Source: a virus. From it: 28,728 bases of DNA. Positions 14,024-23,900 of the stretch are shown here, in pieces (position 1 is the first letter of the stretch; every line of letters begins with the position of its first letter). A program made the translations under genes and the position numbers. The stretch lies in the IMG/VR virus record IMGVR_UViG_3300042545_000971, positions 1 to 28,728 of that record; one strand, given 5' to 3'. The notes under the pieces were generated by a model. The model was not told the DNA's origin. It made no database searches and was given only the letters and a program-made list of their open reading frames with translations.

Positions 14024-17000
14024 TTATCTATTTGTTGTATTAAATCTTATATCCCAATCTTTTCTAAAATCATCATCAAAAATTGCTCTTATTTGAATTC
14101 CTTCTTTAAATATAGGCATCATTTTTGATAAATATTTTGCAGGTTTTGCTTTTTCTAAAAGATCTTGATCATTTAAAACAAAACCGTATCCTTGACTAAC
14201 AACCGATTCAGTAAATTTAAAAAAATCATCAGCTAATCCAACTACAGGTAGTGGTTTGTTTACAAGATTTGACCAAGAAGGAGCACTATAAAAGAAAGAA
14301 AATTCATCAAAATATTTTCTAAATGCTCTTGCAGCATATGTTCTTAAACCGACATCTTGATCATCGTCATCATCATCACTCAATATTGTAAACATCAATG
14401 CTCCAATACCTATAATCATTAAGAATTCTCTGTACATTGATTTTATATTACCAATATACATATCTATAAATTCACCTTCTGTTATATTAAATTCTTCACC
14501 TTTTTCAATAGCTTCAGCTTTTAATAATAAATATTTTTGTTTAGCTGCTTCTATCATATTTGTTCCACTTGAATTAATTATTCCAGTTAATAATTGGGGT
14601 GCTCTTTTACTAAATAATTCTCCAATCCATAAATTAAATTTACCAATTGTATGCACTTCAAGATCCTGATCATATTTTAATTTTCCAAATCTTTCTTGAA
14701 CCATTTGTGGCATCCATGATCTAAATTGCATAGCCATAGAACCTAACATACCCATTCTAATATTATTAATATCATCTCTACTAGAGTTACCTAAAACATT
14801 TTTGTTTACTTTCTTAATTTTTAATCTAAATCTACCCCATTGTTCACTTTGTAAATCTATTCCGGGTATTTCAATTTTGTCATTAACAATTTTAGCAGTA
14901 TTATAAATTGATTTTGTATCTTTTAAAGTTTTTACTTCATCTTCTATTTTTTTTCTAATAACATCTTGTTCTGCCTTAGGAAGTGAATAAAATGATTCAT
15001 TATATTTATATTTGGCTTTAACATATGTTTTTATATCTACAATCTTTCCATTCTCATCTACCATATGATTTTTCATTATAGCAATTGCAATAGGATATTG
15101 TACAGCTTTATCACTTGCTCTCATCATAAAGAATGCTTTATCTATGGTGTTAGCATTAATAATACTTGAAACAGAAAGTTTATTTATCATTGCTTCTTTT
15201 CTATCTTCTATTAATACATCTGCAACACCTAATAGTCCAAAAGCAATTTCATTTCTTTTGGTTATATCATAAATAGAAGAAGTCCAGTCAGCTGTGTTAA
15301 ATATAATACCTTTACTTGCCTGGAAGAATGCATTACCTGTACCACCCACAAAGTTTGCTGTTCCTGATAAAGGATTTAATGCAAGTGTTTTAAGAGAAAA
15401 GAATCTTGTCATCCATCCGAGTACTTTATGTGCAGAATATTCTTTATCTCCAATCTTAAAAGCTTTATCTTCCATTTTACCGGATTGAATATTATAAAAA
15501 TAATAATTAATAAAGTCTGAAAGTAATTGTGAGTTTATTTCGTTTCCTGGTATTTCTTTTTTAATTCCGCTTTCAAATACAGGTTTACCAAACGGATTGG
15601 TCTCAATGTGAGGTTTATTTTTTTCAACAAACAATAATAATCTTGCTTTATCTTCAATTTCAGACATTGACTGATAATTAGCTAATTGTGCAGACCAAAT
15701 ACCAAACACTCTAAACAAATCCATACTCTTTTGAGAATAATCTAATGTACCATCTTCTCTTTCTATACCCATATCTCTAATGAAATGTGTAGGTATAGAA
15801 TGTTCAATAGCACCTGTGATCGGATTGATTTGAGGAGCAAATGGTGATTCTCCAGATTCAACTTCTAAACTTTCAAATATTCCTTTTTTAGAAAACATAT
15901 CACCACCAAAAACAAATTGTTCTAATTTATTCCTACTTATATTAGGAATAAACGCAGGAGAATAATCATCAATTAGCCCTGCTTTATTAGATTTTTTTAG
16001 TAAATCCTGAAAAAAGTTATAAGTTTTTAAAGCAATCGGACTTGCTTCTAGTTTTTTCCATTGTTCAGTTTGCCATTTTTCTTTTGGTTTTAAATATGAA
16101 TTTAATACTTTTTTACCATTGTAATTATCCATGTTTAAATAAGCATTCTTATTTTTATTTTTACCGCCAATATTTACATCATGTTTTTTCAACCAGTTAT
16201 TATATGCTTCTTCCTGAAGTTCTTTATTTCTTCTTTCATTTTTAGAATCATACACAATAGTTTCATAAAACTCTTTTTGTCTTATTTTATCTTTATTGAA
16301 TTTTTCTTCATTAAATTCTGTGTTGTCAATTAACCATATACTATCTTCTGATTGCACAGCATCTTGCATTTTTTTATAAAACTCACTTTGATATTTTTTT
16401 AAAAACTTACCGGTCCATTCGCCTTTAGCATTATAATCTAAAAGAGGTTTAAATAAATCTTTATCAGAATATCCTTTAGAACGAGCCCATTCAACATATT
16501 CTTTTCTTAATGTAGAAAGTTCTTCATAATCTTTATTAAATAAGTTATCTCTTTTATTTTGAGCATCACCAAGAATTCTACTAAACACCCTAAATGCTTT
16601 TTGAGGAATAGTACTTAATGAACTAAACATACCTGTTAATTTAGATATTTCGGTTTCAGCATCTAACAAATTTACAATACCTGTTTTTTCTTGTGAAAAT
16701 TTAAATGCAATATTTTTAATTGCATTTTGCATATCACTAAGTACAATGTCAGCAGAGGTATTCATTTGGTTGTAGTCATTTATTATTTCATCTACAACTT
16801 CTTTAACATACTCTTCTTTTGTTTCTTTTTTAATTTTTTTAAGTTCATTCATGTAATTATTAAATACACGTGTAGTATTTGTAAATACTTGTAATATTTC
16901 TAATGATTCAAGAGCATCTTTTTCAGTGAGATTGTTACTTTCAATTAATTTTTTATATTTATTAATTTCATAATTACCAAGGTCAATAAACTTTCTAATA

Positions 17001-20000
17001 TCACCTCTGAGTTGCAAATCTCTTACGGCGTTTTTATATTTAGCTAATTCTATTTGTTTACGCCTACGTTCATCTTCCGTTCTATATTTTTTATTTTCAA
17101 GAATATCCATTACACTGCTTAACTTCTTAATGTATTCAGATAGTTCTTTATCAGCAGATTTTTCATCTCTTAATGTAACGGGAAGTAAATAATTTTTATT
17201 ATCAGGAATTGATGAAAGATCAAAACTACCCATTTCAATTTTATTAATTCCTTCAATAGTTCGTTTCTCTTCTTTTCCTGTGTATGAATAAACTACTTTA
17301 ATAGGAATAGCCCTTACAAGTCCAAAGTTTTTAATGTCATAATGTGTTTGAAGAATTTTTTTATACTCTTGTAACTGAATTCTATACATTGTTTCTTTGT
17401 ATGATTTTAATTCAGTTTGTTCTTTTCCAATTTCTTGACTCTTCCAATCATATATGTTTGCTGTACCATCTGGTTCAATTACTAACAAGTCAATACTACC
17501 AGCAACATCTTTTATAGGGTCATATATTTTAACCTCACGCATGAATTTAGTGCCGGGAGCATTGTAGTTTTCAATTAAATCTTGTATATATTTTTCAAAT
17601 AATTTATAAGGATCTGTGTCAAAATATTTACTACTAGAAGCAGCTGGTATTTCTCTTACAAAATGTGTTTCAGGATCAACATAAACGTCTATTATATCCT
17701 GCATCATTTCGTGAATTACATCACCATAATCAGCTTTGAGAAGATCTATTTTCTTTTGTATTTCGCTTCTGTTGTCATTTGGAAATTTACGTTTTAACCA
17801 TGCATCAACATACTTTGAAGTAACTGAAGATTTTATATCTTTACCATTAATAGTATAGATGTGTCTTTTTTGTTTGGTTTTAGGATCAACGCTGTTGTCT
17901 AATTGAATATCTTTTTGATGTTGTTCAAGTTTTTCTATTCCTTCTAATTGATAATACTCACCTGTTTCTTGAATATTATCTTTAGATAAATTACTAATAT
18001 CTGCTTTTAAAATATTTTCTGCTGATTGAACAAAGGGATCTGTAACAGACTTAGTAAATAATTTTTTAATAAAATTTAATAATTTATCCCACCAATTATT
18101 AAATTCTTTTATTTTAGATTCTGACTCACCAACAGCAGAATGTTTAACAATGTGTTGTGCAATAAGTTTACCTATTGCTTCTTTTTTAAGTTTATTAATA
18201 TTAAGACTACCGTCTTTATTTCGATATTGACTGTTATTTCTATATGTCTGAACTGTGTCTTGGTATATTTTATATCCCGTAATTTTAGACATCATTTCAA
18301 TAAAGAGAGGATTATTCTCACCCAACATTTCAACAAAAAAGTGAGCAGCTTCTTCCGGTAATGTTGTTATATCTGCTTTACCTTCTATCACTTCAATTAT
18401 CTTATTAAGCATATCTGCTTTAGCAACAGCAGATAATTTATTACCTTCTGCATTTCTTATTTCATCTACAGATTTAACAGATACACCAATCTTTTCTAAA
18501 AAGTTTTGTACTAATACATTTAATTCTTTATTGACTTTTTCTGTAGATTGTGTTTCTTTTTGAAGATATATTTCTTCTTTATTTTTTTCTGTTAATGTTA
18601 TTTCATTCCATGTATTACCATATTCATCAGTAATAAAAGCATTAGAATTTACATAATATTTATCACTGAATTTACCATCTTTTTTATCTTGTTTAGTTAC
18701 AGAATTTTGTATAGAATTAAATTCCTTTTGAGTTATTTCTTTACCATTTTTTAAATACTGATTTTTGTCATTTAGTCTTTCATATTTATCATTGTTAAAG
18801 ACAAATTCATAATTCACAAATTTACTTTCTTTCCCATAAACATCGTTTATAAGAATGTTAGTTACAGTATTTTCGTAAAAGTTATAAATAGGTTTTAAAG
18901 CACCAAATCCTTCTGTTTCTACTCTTTCAAGTTCTTGTTTAAGTTGATTTATTTCTTCATTTATGTTTTTATTTAATTCTTCTACTGATTCTTCTATTTC
19001 TACAATAGTATATTTAGGGTTATTATAAGTTTTTAATTTTTCATCTGCTGCTTTTATATTAGTTATAAAAATTCCACCAAATATACCACCCGATATATTA
19101 TTTCCTTTTTCGTCTGCTATATAATACTTTTTATTGGGTGTATTTGTTTTTTGACTTTCTCTTAATTTTATTAAATCTTCTTTTTGCTTCTTAAATTCTT
19201 CTAAAGTAGTATGTCCTTCAACTTTACTAGCTGTATTACCACTTGGAAATAGTACTTTCTCATATCTTTTCTTAGCACTATCTTGTATAATAGATTTAAC
19301 AAAGAATGTTACCCAATTATTATCTTTGTTTAAAAGTTGTAAAAATTGATTTTCTTTAATATTTGGTTTATTTAATTCTGCACTTTTAAATTCATATTCA
19401 GTAATGTATTCTTTTAGTTTACCTACAGCGTGTTTATAAAAACCTTTTTCATCTTTACCATAAGCAGTAGAATTTGGATAAGTGCCTATTTTAAAAATTT
19501 CTCCTTTTATTAAAGATTTATGAATTAATTCAGTTTTATCTCTACCCTTTTGAAATAAATCAGATTGTACTTCTAGTATTCTACGAGTTTTAGTTACAAT
19601 ACCTTTTTCAGATTGTTTATTTGTAACACTTCTCTTATTAGAAATAATTAAATTAATATCTTCTTCATCATATCCTTGTTCAATCATTGATTTTTTTAAA
19701 GCATCATAATCTACTTTTTTACCTTCAATAACTTGTTCATCACTTCTAAACCATCCAATACCATTATCTGTAGCAAACTTAGCATGACCTTCAATACTTG
19801 GAATAACTTCTGGTGTAGCTATTTCATTCTCTGTATAGTTAGTTCCTCCTGGAACTGTTAGATTAGAATAGTATTGAGTTGGTGTTTTAACTTCATTAGC
19901 TGCTTTATAAGCTTCTTCAAATTCTTTTTTTGTTATTGCTATATTTCCTTTATGATAAGTAAAGGAATTTTCTATAGGATTAAAATCTTCATCTAATTCT

Positions 20001-20947
20001 ACTCCCATAAAATAGTCTTTTCCTTTATAAGAAAAAGCTTCTTCATGACCTTGGTCGTTATTACCAACATAACTTGTTGCTTTTATTTCATCAGTGGTAT
20101 TAATCTTAACAGTATAACTATAATTAGCAGCAAATGATGTTAACTTTTCTTCAATAGTATTACCTTCTGATTCTTTTAATAAATTAACTTGATCTTTAGG
20201 TATTTGAAAATCTTGTTGTATTTTATTCCAGAATGTATTATTATTACCTATTTGTTTCCAAAGTTTATTTATTTTATCTAAATTATTATATAAGTTTGAT
20301 ACAACTTTAAATTGATATTGTAAATTAGATTCTTCACCTATAGGTTTATATGCAGGTTCAACTACAGTATTACCAGTAACAAACTTTTTAAAATTTTCTA
20401 TGTCTTGTTTACCCGTATCTAAGTATTGAGAATATAGTTGTAATGCTTGTTGTTTTTGTTGTGGGGTTATTTGACCATTAAATATTTTTTCAGCTTTTAA
20501 TCTTAAATTATTATCTTGTTTTTCTAATCCATTAGTAAACCATAAATCTAATGTTTCAGTATCTTCATTATAAGATAATCTACCACCTTGTAAACCATCT
20601 TCTAATAATATTACATCTAATCCTTGTTTTAATGTTTTAACTGAGTTTTCAATACTTTGTCTTTCATTAACATTAAATCCAGCTTCTTTTAAATTTTTAA
20701 TTAAAGTAGGTAAATCATTTAAAGTATTTAAAGACTTTGTTTTAAATCCTAAAGCTTCATATACTTGATTTGCAAACTCTTGATTAGATTCAAATAGTTC
20801 TTCTACTCCTGGTTTAATTGAAACTTCATATTCATTTTTTGGAACAACTCCTTCATACTTATCCCATAAGTAATAAGCCATATCTTCACCTCTAGAAGAT
20901 ACCAATGATTTCCAAGAATCTAAATTTTTATTAGGACATGTTGCCAT
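14024..20947 (-). CDS. Giant polyvalent virion/cargo protein (2307 residues)
   Basis: A multidomain protein read right to left. It opens CPNKNLDSWKSLVSSRGEDM, a start I associate with polyvalent phage proteins. At about residues 365-700 is a polyvalent-type domain with NLTVPGGTNYTE, HAKFATDNGIGWFR and RRILEVQSDLFQKGR, matching the 'GTNYRE...IEEIQSDW' pattern. Near residue 863-876 is LPEEAAHFFVEML, zincin-like but with Glu for the first His of HExxH. At about 1075-1260 is a RecB/Cas4-type PD-(D/E)XK domain (GDVIHEMMQDI, GSIDLLV, YDWKS). Near 2175-2190 a hydrophobic segment (FLMIIGIGALMFTIL) is followed by six Asp. The gene starts one base after the RNA polymerase gene. It is probably injected to process or protect DNA; the role is inference. 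Confidence 0.82.
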   Translation of the reverse strand: MATCPNKNLDSWKSLVSSRGEDMAYYLWDKYEGVVPKNEYEVSIKPGVEELFESNQEFANQVYEALGFKTKSLNTLNDLPTLIKNLKEAGFNVNERQSIENSVKTLKQGLDVILLEDGLQGGRLSYNEDTETLDLWFTNGLEKQDNNLRLKAEKIFNGQITPQQKQQALQLYSQYLDTGKQDIENFKKFVTGNTVVEPAYKPIGEESNLQYQFKVVSNLYNNLDKINKLWKQIGNNNTFWNKIQQDFQIPKDQVNLLKESEGNTIEEKLTSFAANYSYTVKINTTDEIKATSYVGNNDQGHEEAFSYKGKDYFMGVELDEDFNPIENSFTYHKGNIAITKKEFEEAYKAANEVKTPTQYYSNLTVPGGTNYTENEIATPEVIPSIEGHAKFATDNGIGWFRSDEQVIEGKKVDYDALKKSMIEQGYDEEDINLIISNKRSVTNKQSEKGIVTKTRRILEVQSDLFQKGRDKTELIHKSLIKGEIFKIGTYPNSTAYGKDEKGFYKHAVGKLKEYITEYEFKSAELNKPNIKENQFLQLLNKDNNWVTFFVKSIIQDSAKKRYEKVLFPSGNTASKVEGHTTLEEFKKQKEDLIKLRESQKTNTPNKKYYIADEKGNNISGGIFGGIFITNIKAADEKLKTYNNPKYTIVEIEESVEELNKNINEEINQLKQELERVETEGFGALKPIYNFYENTVTNILINDVYGKESKFVNYEFVFNNDKYERLNDKNQYLKNGKEITQKEFNSIQNSVTKQDKKDGKFSDKYYVNSNAFITDEYGNTWNEITLTEKNKEEIYLQKETQSTEKVNKELNVLVQNFLEKIGVSVKSVDEIRNAEGNKLSAVAKADMLNKIIEVIEGKADITTLPEEAAHFFVEMLGENNPLFIEMMSKITGYKIYQDTVQTYRNNSQYRNKDGSLNINKLKKEAIGKLIAQHIVKHSAVGESESKIKEFNNWWDKLLNFIKKLFTKSVTDPFVQSAENILKADISNLSKDNIQETGEYYQLEGIEKLEQHQKDIQLDNSVDPKTKQKRHIYTINGKDIKSSVTSKYVDAWLKRKFPNDNRSEIQKKIDLLKADYGDVIHEMMQDIIDVYVDPETHFVREIPAASSSKYFDTDPYKLFEKYIQDLIENYNAPGTKFMREVKIYDPIKDVAGSIDLLVIEPDGTANIYDWKSQEIGKEQTELKSYKETMYRIQLQEYKKILQTHYDIKNFGLVRAIPIKVVYSYTGKEEKRTIEGINKIEMGSFDLSSIPDNKNYLLPVTLRDEKSADKELSEYIKKLSSVMDILENKKYRTEDERRRKQIELAKYKNAVRDLQLRGDIRKFIDLGNYEINKYKKLIESNNLTEKDALESLEILQVFTNTTRVFNNYMNELKKIKKETKEEYVKEVVDEIINDYNQMNTSADIVLSDMQNAIKNIAFKFSQEKTGIVNLLDAETEISKLTGMFSSLSTIPQKAFRVFSRILGDAQNKRDNLFNKDYEELSTLRKEYVEWARSKGYSDKDLFKPLLDYNAKGEWTGKFLKKYQSEFYKKMQDAVQSEDSIWLIDNTEFNEEKFNKDKIRQKEFYETIVYDSKNERRNKELQEEAYNNWLKKHDVNIGGKNKNKNAYLNMDNYNGKKVLNSYLKPKEKWQTEQWKKLEASPIALKTYNFFQDLLKKSNKAGLIDDYSPAFIPNISRNKLEQFVFGGDMFSKKGIFESLEVESGESPFAPQINPITGAIEHSIPTHFIRDMGIEREDGTLDYSQKSMDLFRVFGIWSAQLANYQSMSEIEDKARLLLFVEKNKPHIETNPFGKPVFESGIKKEIPGNEINSQLLSDFINYYFYNIQSGKMEDKAFKIGDKEYSAHKVLGWMTRFFSLKTLALNPLSGTANFVGGTGNAFFQASKGIIFNTADWTSSIYDITKRNEIAFGLLGVADVLIEDRKEAMINKLSVSSIINANTIDKAFFMMRASDKAVQYPIAIAIMKNHMVDENGKIVDIKTYVKAKYKYNESFYSLPKAEQDVIRKKIEDEVKTLKDTKSIYNTAKIVNDKIEIPGIDLQSEQWGRFRLKIKKVNKNVLGNSSRDDINNIRMGMLGSMAMQFRSWMPQMVQERFGKLKYDQDLEVHTIGKFNLWIGELFSKRAPQLLTGIINSSGTNMIEAAKQKYLLLKAEAIEKGEEFNITEGEFIDMYIGNIKSMYREFLMIIGIGALMFTILSDDDDDDQDVGLRTYAARAFRKYFDEFSFFYSAPSWSNLVNKPLPVVGLADDFFKFTESVVSQGYGFVLNDQDLLEKAKPAKYLSKMMPIFKEGIQIRAIFDDDFRKDWDIRFNTTNR

Positions 20948-20948
20948 A

Positions 20949-23900
20949 TTAACATATTGATTTTAAAATGTTACCAATTTGAAGAGGGGTGTATCCAATA
21001 CTTTCTAATAATTGAGAATTAATTTGTGATATAGGATATGCATTTCCATCCATTAATTTAAGTGTTTTTTCTTCTACTGGTTTAGTTATTGTTTGTTTTG
21101 TAATGCTACCGATATTAACATGAATTTTATCAGAATATTTAGCAAGATCCCATGTATTTTTAGTTCCACCATCAGCAGGTACATTACCTTTACCATAAGT
21201 ATATGCAATCATGGAATCTGATTCTTTAGCTACTTTTTCATTTCTTATAAACATTGCTTTATTGCTTATTTCTGATTCATAAGTAACATCAGCACCTTTT
21301 TCTATTGCTTCTTCAATTTCAGATATTGTATTTACACCTAATAATTTACTAAATATAGAATGATAATAATTTGCAGTACCACCTGCTGTACCACGTTCTC
21401 CTACAAATTTTCCATTTTTAATTTTAGCTGGTAATTTTAATTTTAATCCATTAACTTTTCCATCTAAAAATAATCTCACAGCTATGTGATCAGCAAAAGC
21501 TGCTCCACCCGAAATTAAAGTATCATAATTATTTACTTTAGATTCTGCATCTGCAATCATATTATTCCATTCATTAAGTGTTGGAACTTGACTTCTACCA
21601 GCTGTACCAATAATAGCAATAGTTCTGGGTTTTATTTGAGTTGAAGGTTGTACCATAGATTGATTTAATATTGTAGCAGCAGCTTGTGGATTTAATTGTT
21701 GTAATGTTTGTATTGCCGCTTGTGTAGCTTCTTGAAGATTACGTAATGTATCTTGTGTTACTGCTGGAACACTTGCTAAAGAACTTATTGAAGGTGTTTC
21801 TTCATATTGAGAAGGTTTTTTATATCCTTCAGGAGTAACAATATTATTCTTTTTAAGATTAGATTGTAACTGATTTTCCATTGATGTTTCGGTGTAATTT
21901 CTTCCATCACCTGAAGCAACAATTGGTGAATAAATAGCGTATTCTCTTTCTTTAAATTTTCCTTGAATTGTTTTGTAACCAATTCTTTGATGAAGATAAG
22001 TGTCAAATGCTTTATAGAGCTTACCAAATTTCTTCAGTTTTTCAATCTGACTATCAGTTATTCCATTCTTACGTTTAGAAGTTGCAATGTATTCATAATT
22101 TGAATCAGAGTAATCTGTATCTAATAATACATTACCTGTATACTTTTCAAACTTTTTAAATTGGGGTCTTATTACAATATTTCTATCAGATTTATTATTT
22201 TGATGAAATTGCTTCCATACCAGATTAGGATCAATAGTAAATTCACTATTCATATATACATCTAATATACTATTAACCACTTGACTATACAAATGTGCGG
22301 GCAATATTTTAGTATAATTAATTGTACTATCTTGAAGACCTGACTGAAGAATACTAAAAATAGACAGATTGTATACAAAGTTTTCAAGTTGTGTATTACC
22401 AGAAGCCTTTGCGTAATCTAATAAATTGTTTATAGACTCAATTAATACATCATTTTTAAATGTAGTCATTTTATTTCTAAACAGTTTAATATTATCTTGA
22501 TCATCAACATTATTAGCAAATATAGGTATTAGTTCTTTAATTGCTAAATTTTGAGATATGTTATAATCTTCAGAATTTTTAAGTAATTGTAATTGTTTAG
22601 TGATAGAATTTTCTCCCATCATTAATTCTTTAAACTTAGCAGATATATTTGTTTCAATCTCCCCAAGTTTAAAATTTGTATTCTGAATAACATATGTAAT
22701 AAAAAATCTCTGATATTTATTTATTAATAATGACTTATCATCATTGGAAATAAACTTTTCTCTGTCTTCTAAAAACTCATACATTTTTTCAAATACAGGA
22801 TATGCTCTTCTATCTAATGAAATAAACATATTTTCAAATACGGAAAAAAGATCTTCTTTTTGTTTTTTCATTTCCCCAATAAATGTCTTATCTAAAATAG
22901 AATCCGGGTTCTTAATAAATCCTGCTTCAAGCATTCTATTCCATCTAATAAGCTGCAATTGATTTTCAATAATAGTTTTTGTTTTTTTATTATCATATCC
23001 TATTGCACCAATAAATTCAGTAAGATAGCTTGACTGCTCAACATAATCTAAATAATCTGTTAATAACATAATCTGCATAGCTGCATCATCTTCTGTAATC
23101 TTATATTTAGGATTATTTAGATTTTTAATTGCATTCTTTAACTCATCTACTGTTGGCTTTTTATACTTGTTTTTGATTTCATTAATTCCTTGAAATAATT
23201 TTTCTTTAAGAGCTTTTATTTCCACTCTTAAATTAATCACTTCTTGTTCATTAAGACTTTCTGTAGTATTTAATATATTTGTTTTTTCATTAATCTGATC
23301 AATAACAGAAAACATTTCATTATTGTATATTTTCACATATTTAGAAATACTATTAATGAAAATCTGCTCTCTAAAAGTTACATTTTTATTTACTTTTCTG
23401 AAAATTGAGTTATTCATGTTTTCTGACTTCATAAAATTCTCAACAGCAGGTTGATTAAATAAATATGCAATTTCTTTCATTGGCACCCCAAGCTTTTGTA
23501 AATAGAACCAAGTGCCCGCAGTATTAAAATTAATATTTAAAGAAAATACAAAAGGATCTTTAGCGGCATCTACAAATCCAGAAAGTGCTTCAGATATATT
23601 TTCAGAAATCCATCTACCTTCAGCATCTGTTTTAGCATTTATGTAAAACTCACCTAATTTAGACTCGTTATGAGAAAGATTAATACTTATTGCTTTTACA
23701 TATTTTCCATCTTCTGTTTTAAATTCGGGATCATATTTAACTAAGAATTTCATTTTTGAAACTTCATACTTACCAGATAATACAATATCTGAAATTTGTG
23801 ACATAATGTGACTTGTAGATTGCAATGCTGCAATACCAACAAGACGCTTACCAGTTAAATATCTTTCACGTGTTTCAGCTGATTGAATAAATTTACGAAG

